From Pratylenchus scribneri (Eukaryota; Nematoda; Chromadorea; Rhabditida; Pratylenchidae), in NCBI GenBank assembly GCA_030063045.1, contig JAQSEB010000024.1, positions 62,001 to 126,000 on the forward strand: a DNA stretch of 64,000 nt, in the 5' to 3' direction. Shown here one piece after another: positions 36,001-47,367 of the stretch (position 1 is its first letter; the number at the start of each line of letters is the position of its first letter). A program made the translations under genes and the position numbers. The notes below the pieces were generated by a model that saw only the letters and a program-made list of their open reading frames with translations, did not search any database and was not told where the DNA came from.

Positions 36001-39000
36001 AATATTATTTTTATGTCAAATTTATCCAATTTTGAATTAATTCCCTTACTAAATTTGTCGGCGGTGAAGCGCCCATCTCTCTTTGCTGCTCCAATTCAGT
36101 GATCACCCGAGGGCAATGCGATGGCACAATGTAGGAGGCAACTGCTCCAGAATAAGGGTAATTCCCATTCGTCCCTCCAATTGCATTGTTTCGACTTTCT
36201 TCAATTTCCAGTTGAGAAAGTTGGTCGGCGACAACATTATTTAGAAGATCTTCCGCAGTTTGGTTGTAGTCATAACTATAGAAAATAAGAAATTATTAAA
36301 TCAGAATTAAATAATTATAATATATTTGCTTAACTCTTTAATGTTTTTTTGCGTTGATTTTCATTCCGGAAAGAATTGTTCTGATTTTCATTCCGGAAAG
36401 AATTGTTCTGATTTTCATTCCGGAAACAATTCTGATTTTCATTCCGGAAACAATTCTGATTTTCATTCCGGAAAGAATTCTGATTTTCATTCCGGAAAGA
36501 ATTCTGATTTTCATTCCGGAAACATTTCTGATTTTCATTCCGGAAAGAATTGTTCTGATTTTCATTCCGGAAACAATTCTGATTTTCATTCCGGAAACAA
36601 TTCTGATTTTCATTCCGGAAAGAATTCTGATTTTCATTCCGGAATCAATTCTGATTTTCATTCCGGAAACAATTCTGATTTTTATTCCGGAAAATTTTCA
36701 AAATGTATTTTTTTTTTTGATTAGTATTTTGTATCAAATGCATTTTTCCTATTTTTTATTTTGCAATTATATTCAGATTTGTAAAATTTTGGTTTAATTA
36801 AAAATGCCCACTTATTCTCCTTTGCGCATTGTTTGATGGTTTTGGTGGGAATATTTGGGAATGCTTGATACAATGAGCATAAATTTGAATTTGAGGATGG
36901 GTTTGGTCGATCTCCGCCCTTCTTCTTTCGCATTCCCTTCTGCTTCTGTTGGCCATCAATTTGGGTGTCACTGTCCAAATCTTCAGAAAAAATATGTTAG
37001 AAATTTTTGAAAAAAATTTTCACCAGTTTCCAATTCCAATGGATCCTTTGATGGAATTGGCATTCGCTGACTGGCACGGTACTTAAAATTAAATTCAACA
37101 AAAAATCAAACAAAATAAAACACCAACCAGCAATTCGCCCAGCCAACAAGGCAATGGCACTTCAATTGAGTTGGTAAGGCCATCCTCCAATTGTTCCTCA
37201 TTTGCCTTTTTGTCACCAAAAAGTGCATTCAATTTGGCAATCAATTTAGCCGGAATTTCCAAAATAATTTCGCCTCCGCCTTGTTTTCCATTTTCTTCAA
37301 TAATTTTTTGTTTTGGAGACGAAAACGAAAATGGTGGTGGTGATTTTTTGGCATCATTTTCCTCTTTGTTTTGACCAACATCGCAGGAAAGTAATTGGGC
37401 ATTTTTTTGCAAACGATGCTGCAAAATTTTTATGTTAATTGATTTTATTTTAACAAATTTATAGAAATTGAAAAATATTATTTTTAGATTTAATTTTTTT
37501 TTAAATTTTCCACCCAAAAAACTACCAAAAAATTGTTTTCATTTTCCTCTGTCGATGCCTCATTTTGAGCATTTTGTTGTTGTTGTTGGAAGGCCATTGT
37601 TGCGTCTTTGTTGTTTTTTGCCGCTGCCAAAATTGCTTGGCTCACTTCAAGACTGTTGAAAAAGGATTTGGACGTCATTTTCACTTCTAAATTTGATTTT
37701 TGTGTTGATGAATTAATTCAATTGTTTGCTTTAATTTCTGAAAAAATCAATATTAAATGAGTTTGTTTACAATTTAGCGATAGAAAAAAGGGTTTGGAAA
37801 AGGGAATTAAACAATATTTCGTAAAATTTATTAAAGGTTAAGTTTTCCCGAAGGATTTAGTTAAAAAGTTTTCCGAAAAGATTTAATCAGTGTGAAATGT
37901 AATGCTAAAAATGGCCAAAAATATGATCAAATTTTCAAAATTTTTTCATCATTTTTGACAGTTAATTTTTATGCACAGTGCACAAAACTGATGCTGATGG
38001 ATATGTAAATTATTTGGAGGGAAAATAGGGAGAGGGAAAGGTGACTGACATGGTGGGGAACATTAATTTTAATGCTTATCAATATAAATGAACAAATTGA
38101 TTTTTTCACCATTTTTGTTGTCATTTTATGAAAAGTGGGGGAGAAGGGGTTACTGACTGATCACCGAGGAGCAATATCAACACAATAAATAAAATAAATA
38201 AGGACGAGAAGGGGCAAGGGGTGAATAAATTGGAATGGAGAGGAATTGATGAAAGAATAGAATAGAGGCGTTTAGCAGCTGGGGGCCTAAAGGAACGAGG
38301 TCATGGGAGAAAAAAAAGTGAAAATGTGGGCTTGGCCATAAAATGGTGGGGAAAACCTTTTTGCATTTTTTAAACGCATTCGCTTTTGCTTCATTCGGTG
38401 TTATGTTGAAATGAAAAATGGAAAAAGGTGAAAAATTGAGCATATGATGATTTGGTTGGAAACGCTTTAGAAAAAATGGAAAAAAGGCGAAAATTACGCG
38501 CAATCGCAAAATAAAGAAACTTTTTAAGGGATTGCGGGGAATTTTCTCGGCAAAAATATTAATTTTGTATTGGATCAAAAATCTGGCAAAAAATGGTTTT
38601 AAAAATTCATTCAAAAAAATTTTTTTAGCCCACCTCCATTTTTCGAATGCCGGCCATTCGTTGACCATTCCACGGATCACAAGTGGCTTTTGTGGTAAAA
38701 AAAATTGTGCAAAAAATGTGTCGAGTGAGGGCAGGCAAAGGGCCAAAATTTCAATGGAATTTGGCAGTGGAGGAGGTGCGGGAAATGACTGGAAAGGAAA
38801 TTTGGGAAGTAATGAACAGTCATATTTTCAAATAAATTATTTAAATTGATAATAAGTCAGAAAAAAATATTATTTAAAAAATTGAAGAAAATGACCCAAT
38901 AATTGGTCGACTTTGAAAAAGTTAAAATTTTATTTTTATTCCGATAAATTTTATTTCTTTCAGGATAGTTTTAATTTTAATTTCATTTTGATTTTCATTC

Positions 39001-40695
39001 CGGAAAGAGTTCTGATTTTCATTCCGGAAACAATTCTGATTTTCATTCCGGAATGAATTCTGATTTTCATTCCGGAAACAATTCTGATTTTCATTCCGGA
39101 AAGAATTGTTCTGATTTTCATTCCGGAAACAATTCTGATTTTCATTCCGGAAACAATTCTGATTTTCATTCCGGAAACAATTCTGATTTTCATTCCGGAA
39201 ACAATTCTGATTTTCATTCCGGAAAGAATTGTTCTGATTTTCATTCCGGAAAGAATTGTTCTGATTTTCATTCCGGAAACAATTCTGATTTTCTTTCCGG
39301 AAACAATTCTGATTTTCATTCCGGAAAGAATTGTTCTGATTTTCATTCCGGAAACAATTATGATTTTCTTTCTGGAAACAATTCTGATTTTCATTCCGGA
39401 AAGAATTGTTCTGATTTTCATTCCGGAAAGAATTGTTATGATTTTCATTTCAATTAATTTAAAAGGATATTGCTTCTCAAAATAATGCAAAAATGATATC
39501 AATTTGCCCAAAAATTTACCTTTGATTCGGATTTTTCTTGTTGCCTAACAATTTCTGGTGGAATTGGCAGAAATTTTGTGCAAAGCAGTGAGGCAAAATG
39601 TGCCAAACTTCCATCCTCGAGATCGTTGCCCTTCAGTAAACCCTCATCACAAGCTCGAAGTGAAGCCTGGCACAGAATATATTGGAAATTATTTATAAAA
39701 TTTAAATAAATATTGAACTTGATTATCGCCAAAAAGATGTTCCAATTTGGCCCGATGTGCACAAATGAAAGCGTAGAGCAGTCGATGCCGATCGGGCACT
39801 TCCGAATAATGGCCAGTATTCAACCACGCATTGCAAATTTGTTCAAGTCGCGTGATGTTTCGTCTCAAGAGCGATAAAACTGAAAAACCAGTGTTATTTA
39901 TCAACTCAATTGAATTTAATTTGATGGAAAAAAAAACATAAATATGGCGAAACAGTAAAAATTATCTTAGACATCCAACCAAACTATATACACAATTGAG
40001 AGATCTCTTAGATTTATCGAATGGCATATGATGTGTCATCTGTCATGGTTTGTTTAGTTTAAACCGATTTTGGATTTTAGTTCAAAAATAAACATTTTCT
40101 TTACTGATTTTCTTTTTTGGTTTTAAAAGCTAGAATCACTTAACCTAAATAAAATCATTATCAAATCATAAGTTTTGACGAGATCAGTGGCGTAGCCAGG
40201 GGGTTGAACTGGCTGCACGTGCAACCCCCGAAATCGGTAAAAAATAAGGGAAAATAGGAAAATATGGAGAAAAAAAGAGGGAAAAAATGAGAAAAAAGGT
40301 AAATTGCAACCCCCGAAAGCCTATCGCAACCCCCGAAATTTTTTTCTGGCTACGCCACTGGACGAGATCTATCAATAGGGTATATGGTTTTGGATATCTT
40401 GGATAAACCAGAACTGAATTGGACCAACTTTACAGCATTTTCAATATTTTTTCCATCATTTTCAGTGGTTTCTCGAGCAAATTAAACATTTTCATTTTTA
40501 TTATTTGATAAATTTTAAACCTTTATCATTTTTATTCTGATCCATTGATGATGAATTGGCTGCCAATCTATCCAATTCTTTGCCATTTTGGTTGAGTGCA
40601 TTTAACATTGGTGCCCCAGCAAAATGTTTGACAATTTCCGGCAGTTCACCAAGTTGGACAAGACTTTGAAGTGGCTGATTCGCATTATTATCCAT
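33018..40695 (-). CDS. KDM8: KDM8/JMJD5 JmjC-domain dioxygenase
   Basis: Fe(II)/2-oxoglutarate dioxygenase; family members act as arginyl hydroxylases or proteases of histone tails in the nucleus. Exons: 40521-40695, 39719-39879, 39520-39666, 38634-38788, 34262-34409, 33832-34042, 33490-33626, 33160-33283, 33018-33115; 1356 nt, 451 aa (human 416). The N-terminal helical domain contains [19 protein letters not shown], matching the human CDMGLLMGAA block. Then come [54 protein letters not shown] and MFIGPAGT. Iron ligands are His337 and Asp339 ([11 protein letters not shown]) and a His in RGWFHHVR (416/417). It ends ISVSIWFG plus an acidic tail. Intron 4 (34410-38633) houses a complete CUE-SMR gene on the same strand. 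Confidence 0.9.
35023..37678 (-). CDS. CUE-SMR domain protein (N4BP2-like), nested in KDM8 intron
   Basis: SMR domains are small nuclease-fold modules binding nucleic acid; CUE domains bind ubiquitin. Exons: 37526-37678, 37128-37418, 37024-37081, 36812-36980, 36050-36275, 35796-35945, 35598-35751, 35216-35330, 35023-35101; 1395 nt, 464 aa, with its own ATG and stop. Low-complexity Gln/Asn at residues 29-50. The CUE-like part (about 201-245) reads [20 protein letters not shown] then AEDLLNN. The SMR part (about 375-464) has the hallmark [14 protein letters not shown] (LDLH 378-381), the second motif [21 protein letters not shown] (a variant of the usual G-x-G-x-H-S loop), and ends NCGVLDIRL. 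Assignment to N4BP2 kin is inferred from CUE+SMR; the N4BP2 kinase part is absent. Confidence 0.82.
36350..36705. repeat. Satellite B, array 2, in CUE-SMR gene intron
   Basis: About 14 units of GATTTTCATTCCGGAAAGAA with TTCT or TTGTTCT linkers (24 and 27 bp). Same family as 25730-26335 in reverse orientation. Confidence 0.95.
38985..39457. repeat. Satellite B, array 3, in KDM8 intron
   Basis: About 18 units of the same 24/27-bp repeat, same orientation as array 2, lying between KDM8 exons 3 and 4. Individual units vary by single bases (CTTTCCGGAAACA, CTTTCTGGAAACA). Confidence 0.95.
39955..40445. mobile_element. Foldback element, type A, split by hAT element 2 (KDM8 intron)
   Basis: The left arm (ACATCCAACCAAACTATATACAC and GATCTCTTAGATTTATCGAAT) and the right arm (GATCTATCAATAGGGTATATGG and TTGGATATCTTGGATAAACC) are inverted. 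They are interrupted near the right arm by the 176-bp element at 40185-40360. Confidence 0.55.
40185..40360. mobile_element. Non-autonomous hAT-type element 2
   Basis: A 176-bp insertion with 15-bp perfect inverted ends CAGTGGCGTAGCCAG and a perfect 8-bp duplication GACGAGAT (40177-40184 and 40361-40368). The end sequence is the one common to many animal hAT MITEs. The interior has three GCAACCCCCGAAA repeats. Nested inside a foldback element in a KDM8 intron. Confidence 0.93.
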
Positions 40696-41501
40696 ATTAT
40701 TATGTTTTTCTATAAATTTTTGACTTTAAAACAAGGAAAAGTAGATAAATAATTTAATTAGGTTGAATGGAAGAAATTGGCCTAAAAAAGTATTTTATTA
40801 AATACTAATGATAATGACCGAAAAGTGAAGACTAATTCTCATCAATCAACTAAACAAAAGAGCCAAAAAAAGCTATGGATTAATAGTAGAGTAGGGCAGA
40901 GTCGGTTTAGGTTTGAGAAAATAGATAAAATACCTAAATTTTGATCAAAATAACCGAAAATCGGTGAAATCGAAACTGAAAACCGATATTTTTAAAAGCC
41001 TAAAAAATCGGGTTTTAAAACCGGGTCGGCCTAAAAACCGACTGTTCAACTAAAAGAAATCATAAAAACTAAAACAATTCAAATAGTCTTTTACTCTTTA
41101 AATAATTCATAAATATTTAAGTTCCAAGTTCAAGGAATAATTTATTCAATTTCAGGGAAATTTCATCATTTATTTTTGGACCAATCAAATGAAAATACAA
41201 AAAATAGGTAAGTTCTTTTTTAAAGACAATTGAGAGATTTAGGAATGATCAAGATCAAATAAAAATGATGAAACATTTACAAAAAAACCGTTTATTGTGT
41301 CATTCATATATTGATTGAAAGGTTGGGTGGTCATATGGTCATCATTGTGGATATCATTTACAAAAAAAGTGAAAGGAAAAAAATTTAAAAAAAAAATTGA
41401 TTTTGACAAATAAATTTGAATGGGATTTTTTTTGAAAAAATATTGTTCATCCGATTTTTAAAAAAACATTCTTCGTCCAATTCATGGTGCCATTTTCTCA
41501 T
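40696..41501. other. Spacer between KDM8 start and DPRL gene stop
   Basis: Same-strand neighbours separated by 806 bp. AT-rich; a stretch at 40900-41050 of AAACCG/AACCGAC repeats resembles decayed foldback core. No gene seen. Confidence 0.45.
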
Positions 41502-44500
41502 TCATTGTCGGCCTTGGTGTTGTCGTTTCTTCATATGATCCACAAAGTCGAAAAATTGGCTGAAAAGGTTCTGAATTTCGATGATCTCATTTTCGTTTGC
41601 CATCATTTCTTCGACATCTTCGTTGCTGAAAAAAATGTTGTTTTAATAGAAAATTATTTCATTTTTAGTCGATTTTTAAATGGGATATGGGAAATTTTTT
41701 AAACGGCTAAAAGTTTATAGGGTTCAGCGTTTTATCCTAGATCCAATATACCCAATCGAGACACTTCGTTTGATAGTGATTTGGCTTAGGTTTAATCAAT
41801 TTTAAATTAGTTTTGAACCAAAAACCATAAGATGGTTTAAACGGTTTAAAACTCTAATTTTTTTTTATCAAACCATGACAAAATATATACCAATCGATGC
41901 GCCTTGTTGAGACTTGAGATCTATCAATTGGGTATAGGGTTTGGAGGTTTAGGATAAACCGTTAAACCGTTATAAACTTTTCGCCAATACTTTTTTTTCG
42001 TCAAATTAAATACTACCCATAAATAAGAGGACAATTTTTGACCAGATTTACTAAACTCTGGATTTAGAAATATTTTAAAGTCATTTTATGAAGGAACATA
42101 TATTCCAAAAATCCTGTTCAATTTTCAAATTTTTACTCACATTTTTTGCATCATTCGGCTCAGCTCAACAAGCGGCGCTGTCGATGTGGAAGGTCCATCC
42201 TCCATGTCCATTGGAATTGGCACGGTCGAAGAAGTATCGGCCAATTGCGCAGAAGTCGAAGGTCCATCATCAGCAATAGGCACCGGTCCATTGGCAGCAG
42301 TAGGTCCAACGGGTTCGGCCGGTTCATCATCAACAAATTCCGTGTACAGTGACGATGCCATGGGTTCCATATCCGATGTGAACGGTGACGAATTGGTGTT
42401 GGCCACCGGTTGGTGGCGATTTTGGCGATGATCCGGCTGGGCCAAATTGTTGTTGTTTTCATTTACAGCGGCGAATGATGGCGACAATGGCATATTCGGC
42501 GGTGGACTAAATGCAGCCAATGGAGATGGCCGAATATTTTGCGGTGGTGTTGGAATTTGAATTGAAGGAGGCGCGCCGAGGCCACTATTGCCGGCTTGGG
42601 AAGAAGGCGGACGACTCTGATCATTGTTGATTTGACGATGACGTTTCGGTGATGGTGGCCCCAGATATGGTGGAATGATGGCCGCATTGTCCGGGTTGTA
42701 TTGAGGATGGTCCCAACGGCTGGTTCGCTTTCGCTGAATTTGTGAAATTAATTTATTTAATATTAATATTTTTTGCAAATGTTTTCGACTTCTAATAAAT
42801 CAGAAACCGGTTTTAGGTCATATAAACCTTATACCATTTTGTAGGTCTCATCGAGACGCATCGAATTGTATATAAAATGTCAGGTTTTGAGCCAAAATGA
42901 AAGAGTTTAAAACCAAAAACTAGAAATATGGTTTAAACGGTTTAACTCTTTTCTTTTGGGCCAAACCATGACATTTTATATACCATTTGATGCGTCTCGA
43001 TGAGATCTACAAATTGATATAAGGTTTGTAGAGTCTAAAACCGGTTTCTGATTTATTAGAAGTCAAAAACTGTTTCTTTTGCAAAAAAACCTAATATTTT
43101 AATTAAATTAAATCCTAATGAAAATTTAATTTGAAAAAAATTAATTTTTGTTATTTAGTAATACTTACATTTTGTTCAGGAGGGCGATTATTGGTCGTCG
43201 TATTTGTCGATGGCACATTTTGCTGATTGGCACGATTGGATGGCGGCGCATTGTTGCTGATGTCGTTTAAACGAGGATCCGCCGGCCGGGATGTTTGCTG
43301 AATTTTAAAATTATTATTTTTATTAATATTTTGATTATTAATAATATAATAAAAACGGTATTCTAGAGTAAAATTACCCAATGGTAGTTTTTAACTTCTA
43401 ACAAATCAGAAACCGGTTTTAAACCCTATAAACCTTAAACTTAAACCAATTTGTAGATCTCAACGAGACGTATCGATTGGTATATAATTTGTCATGATTT
43501 GGTCAAAATTTAGGAGTATTAAACCGTTTAAATTTTAAACCATATATCTAGTTTTTGGTTTTAAACACTTTAATATGGGCCAAAACCTAAAATATTATAT
43601 AAAAAGCGACGCGTCTTGATGAGATTTAGGTACAAGGTTTGTAAGGTCAAAAACCGGTTTCTGATTTATTATATGTCAAAAATTACTTTTGAGTAAATCA
43701 AAATATTTTTTAAAATTCTAAATCTAATGAAAATTTATTTAAAAAATAAAAATTTTTAAATTATTGGCATTTACAATTTGTCCAGAAGTGAGAGCCGTAT
43801 TTGATGATGGCACATTGCGATTGATATTGGGTCGATTGGCTGGCGTGTTGTGGTTCAAACGAGGATCAGCAGGCTGGGGTGGTGGTCGCTAAATTTTAAT
43901 AATTTTTTTTATTAATAATTAATTAAGAAAGGATTAAATTTAAAGGAAATTTTAGTACTTAAATTAAATTTGCATGGGGGTATTCAGTATTAGTATTTTA
44001 TCACCCTCAAAATCACCCTATGTTACCATTTCCCAAATTTGTACTCGGATAATATGTAAATAAGTACCCAAATTTTAAATTATAGGCAATGCTTACAATG
44101 TTGGTGTTGGCCGAATTTGGTGGCACATTGCAATTGGCATTGGATGTCGTGTACGTGTTGTCCAAGCGAGGGTCCCGGGCTGTTCGCTGAATTTTAATTA
44201 TTTTTTTTTTATTAATATTTTGAATAATTATGTATTTAAAAAGGGGAAAATTTTTAGATTTAATTAGAAAAGGCTAATTTTGTTACTAACGTATTATCAG
44301 AGGGAGTTGATTTTTTCACCCATAAAATCACCATATGTCCACCAAAATTAGGTCAAAATTCTAAACCCAAATCGCAAAAATAGTTAATTTTCGTTCATTG
44401 TTTTACAATTAAATATGAATAAAAAACTCAAAAAATTGAATTTGTACCCGAATAATACGTAGATAAAAGTACCCAATTATAAAAAAAATGCTTACAATGT

Positions 44501-45734
44501 TGGCCGAATTTGGTGGTGGCACATTGCGATGATTGGCATTGTTGGATGTTGTGTTGTTAGCCAAACGAGGGTCCTGGGATGGTCCCCAACGGCTGGTTGG
44601 TCGTCGAATCGGTTGCCGGTCATTGTTGCCGCCATCGTTTTGCAAACGCGGATCCTGTGGCGCCCAACGGCTGGCTGGTCGATGTGGAATGTTGGGCGTC
44701 TCATTTTCGTTGTAGTTCAAATTTAAACGCGGATCCTGGGGCCGGGGTGCACGCTGAATTGAATAAATTAAATACATTTTTGATTTTTAATGAATAAAAT
44801 TGTACAAAAATGATCATTTTCAGTCGCTTAATAAATAAAAATATTATTTTCGAGTGCTTTTATATATTTTTAAATGTATAATGACTCCTAAATCCTATAA
44901 TCTCAAGGTTTTTAAAACCTTTAGTTTTCAGCAATTTGATTTGTAATTTAATTAATCCAATTCCAATTTTAATATTAATTTAAAAAATACACAAAACCTG
45001 TTGATTACGTTGATTCATTTGCCCGCCGCCTCCTCCGGTTGTTGCCGCCGATCTCGATGGTTGGCTTGGACGACTTCGGCTTCGGCTGCGATTTCGGGCG
45101 GACGCACCAGATCTTGATTGAGTCGGTGGCAATTGCGGCTGAGGCTGGCGTTGTTGCGGCTCAATCATCCGGTCCGGTCGAAATGGATCCGCCTGTCTAT
45201 GGCCAAATTGCTTAAATGTGTTGGAATTAAAAATTGATAGTTTTTAATGTGGAGAAAAGATTATAGCGGTTCAATGGTTTGTCATAGACCCCCTAAACGC
45301 TATACCCAATCGATAGATCTCATCAATACGCATCGATTGGTATATAATTTGTCATGGTTTGGTCACAAAATTAAAGGTATTAAACCGTTTAAACCACCTT
45401 GCTGTTTTTGGTTCAAAACTAATTTAAAATTGGTTAAACCTAAACCAAAATCATTATCAAACGATGCTTATCGACGAGATCTTCTATTGATTGGTTATAA
45501 GGTTTGGGATTTTAGGATAAACAATTAATAATCTTTTCGCCATTTTTTCCAATTTATTGTAAAGAACAAACCTGACGTCGTGCCTGACTATTTAATGGCG
45601 GCAAAGGTCGGGCCACGGCGATGTTGTCATGAAAAATTGCTGAAAATTTAACAAATTTAATTAAATAATTAAGTATTATTAATTAAATTACGAGGTTCAT
45701 ATGCTGTCGGTCTCGACCTGGATCTGGCCCGCAT
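41502..45734 (-). CDS. Disordered SR/DPRL-repeat protein
   Basis: Exons: 45692-45734, 45572-45639, 44998-45210, 44496-44753, 44097-44186, 43775-43888, 43169-43297, 42141-42733, 41502-41625; 1632 nt, 543 aa. Not recognised as a named family. RS dipeptides occur at the start (MRARSRSRP) and in exon 3 (RNRSRSRSRP), as in nuclear RNA-processing proteins. Exons 4-7 carry six copies of a [QAR]DPRL motif, each followed by Asn-rich linker and a NVP motif; exons 3 to 7 are all phase 0-0 and open with Gln or Arg, so they look like duplicated modules. A degenerate RTSRW motif occurs in exons 4 and 8. The C-terminal part is Pro/Ser-rich, then acidic, with a short coiled helix (EIIEIQNLFSQFFDFVDHM). Four introns contain foldback elements. 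Confidence 0.78.
41680..42022. mobile_element. Foldback element, type A (DPRL gene intron)
   Basis: Inverted ends: GGGTTCAGCGTTTTATCCTAG versus CTAGG-like TTTAGGATAAACCGTTAAACC; core with ATATATACCAATCGATGCG. The right edge AAATTAAATACTACCCATAAA equals that of the 19040-19389 copy. Confidence 0.7.
42775..43095. mobile_element. Foldback element, type B (DPRL gene intron)
   Basis: Ends GACTTCTAATAAATCAGAAA and its inverse TTTCTGATTTATTAGAAGTC, extending outward to TTTTGCAAA on both sides. The core has CTCATCGAGACGCATCGAAT and its inverse. Confidence 0.8.
43375..43690. mobile_element. Foldback element, type B (DPRL gene intron)
   Basis: Ends TTAACTTCTAACAAATCAG and CTGATTTATTATATGTCAA; the core with GAGACGTATCGATTGGTAT pairs with GCGACGCGTCTTGATGAG. 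More decayed than the neighbouring copy. Confidence 0.7.
45240..45545. mobile_element. Foldback element, type A (DPRL gene intron)
   Basis: The left end GCGGTTCAATGGTTTGTCATAG pairs with right TTTTAGGATAAACAATTAAT; internal CGATAGATCTCATCAATACG against TTATCGACGAGATCTTCTATTG. Confidence 0.65.
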
Positions 45735-47367
45735 TTTTTAAACAGATAAATTTTGAACCAAAAAGCTTATCTAAAATGAATAAAAATATAAATTACATTT
45801 ATGCATTTGTGAAATCAGCATACTAAAATATTTAATTTGTCGAAATAAATGTTGAAAAATTGTTGAAGATTGCAAAAAACGGTTCAGAAATTTATCTAGA
45901 ATCATAAACCATTTAATCAATCGATAGTATCGTCAAGTCACATCGTTTCACAATGGTTTGGTACAGGATTAATCAATTTTAACTTGGTTTGTACCAATCG
46001 AATACAAAAATCAACATTTTTGATGAGACGCAATGCTTGGAATGTAATAATGACTTTACTTCGCTTGGTTTAAGTTAAGCTAATGATAATGGTTTTGAAC
46101 CAAAAACGAAATTAGGTAGGTTTTAAACGGTTTAATACCCGTTAATTTTGATCAAACCATAATCCATGATAAATTATATACCATTTGATGTTTTTTGACG
46201 AGCTCTATCCGATTGATTATATGGTTTGTGAATGTAGGACAAATCATTGAACTATTTAACGTAAAACTTTTTCAACATTTTTCAATGTTTTTTTCTCGTC
46301 AAATTAAATGGTATCCATTTTAAATGTGTGATGATAAATGATAATCGATAAATAAAGATTAGGGCTGTTCAAAGAAGTTGGTTTTTCAAAGGAGTGGTTA
46401 TAAAATCTTATTTCGGTTTTTGAAAAATTTTAGATTTCTCCTATTTTCATTTTTAAAAAGAGTAAAAATTCTCAATTTCGATATTTGAATACCATTAATT
46501 TTCTCAAACCAAACCAACTTTGAAGCTTTGAACAACTCTAGTTTAGATTTAGGCTAATATTGATTTTTAGTTCGCGGTTCGGACTCATATGGACTTGTAA
46601 GCATTTCCCTTTAGGGCAATTATTATTAAAATAAGAATAAGTCAAAGTCCAATTCCTTCCATTCCCATCATTTTCCTTCCTCTCTCTCACTCCTCCCCTT
46701 TTTCATTCTTCTGGATTCATTCATCACTTTTTATTCAATTTTTGAGCCCAGCAATGCTGGGGGGAAGGAAGGCGGGCAAAATAAATATTCAATTCACAAT
46801 TTCGACCACTGTGTACGGGGAGGGAGGGAAAATGGGGTTAGAAGGGTGGGATGGAAATCGGGCAACGGATTGGCGACGACAACTTCTTCATTTCGTCCAT
46901 CTTAGAGGGTTCTGACTTCTGACCCATCCTTACTTTTCCCCAAATCCATCCATCTTCCCGTCCCAATTTCCCCCTCTATGCGCCGTGGCCGCGCTTCCAC
47001 CATCAACAATCCATCCAAAGCGGGGAGGGTCTGGCCAAACCCTCACCCAGCTTGCTGACTGTCTGGAAATGGAAACCACCCATCTCAAGTCTTACTAAAA
47101 ATTGCAACATCCATTCTCATTTTAGTAATTGACATGCAAAAATTGTGCAAACCATTTTTTATCATTATCAATCATAGTCCAATTCACGAGGAATTTTTAC
47201 GATTAAAAAAGCGTTCAAATATTCTTATCATTTAATTAATTTATTAAAAGAAGAGTTTTTCCTTAAAATATAAGTACTCATTTTTTCATCGAACAGATAA
47301 AAACTCAAGCAAATGAATTTTGCTAATTTTACTATTTGAAGCTAAAAATAAATTCTAAACGATAAAA
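45735..47367. other. Divergent upstream region of DPRL gene and GOLM1-like gene
   Basis: Holds a type A foldback (45885-46320). Then at 46670-47090 there is a GC-richer stretch with pyrimidine tracts (CCTCTCTCTCACTCCTCCCC) and AGGGAGGG/CCCCTCT runs, plausible promoter sequence. No gene seen. Confidence 0.45.
45885..46320. mobile_element. Foldback element, type A, expanded copy
   Basis: Arms CATAAACCATTTAATCAATCG and its partner near 46200-46260, with TAGGTTTTAAACGGTTTAA in the core and outer AAATTAAATGGTATCCATTT resembling the shared right edge. Confidence 0.5.

Noticed and set aside
38177..38746. 189-codon minus-strand frame starting [12 protein letters not shown] as a separate gene
   Set aside because: Its first 45 residues are KDM8 exon 4 and the rest reads into the intron after the donor at 38633.
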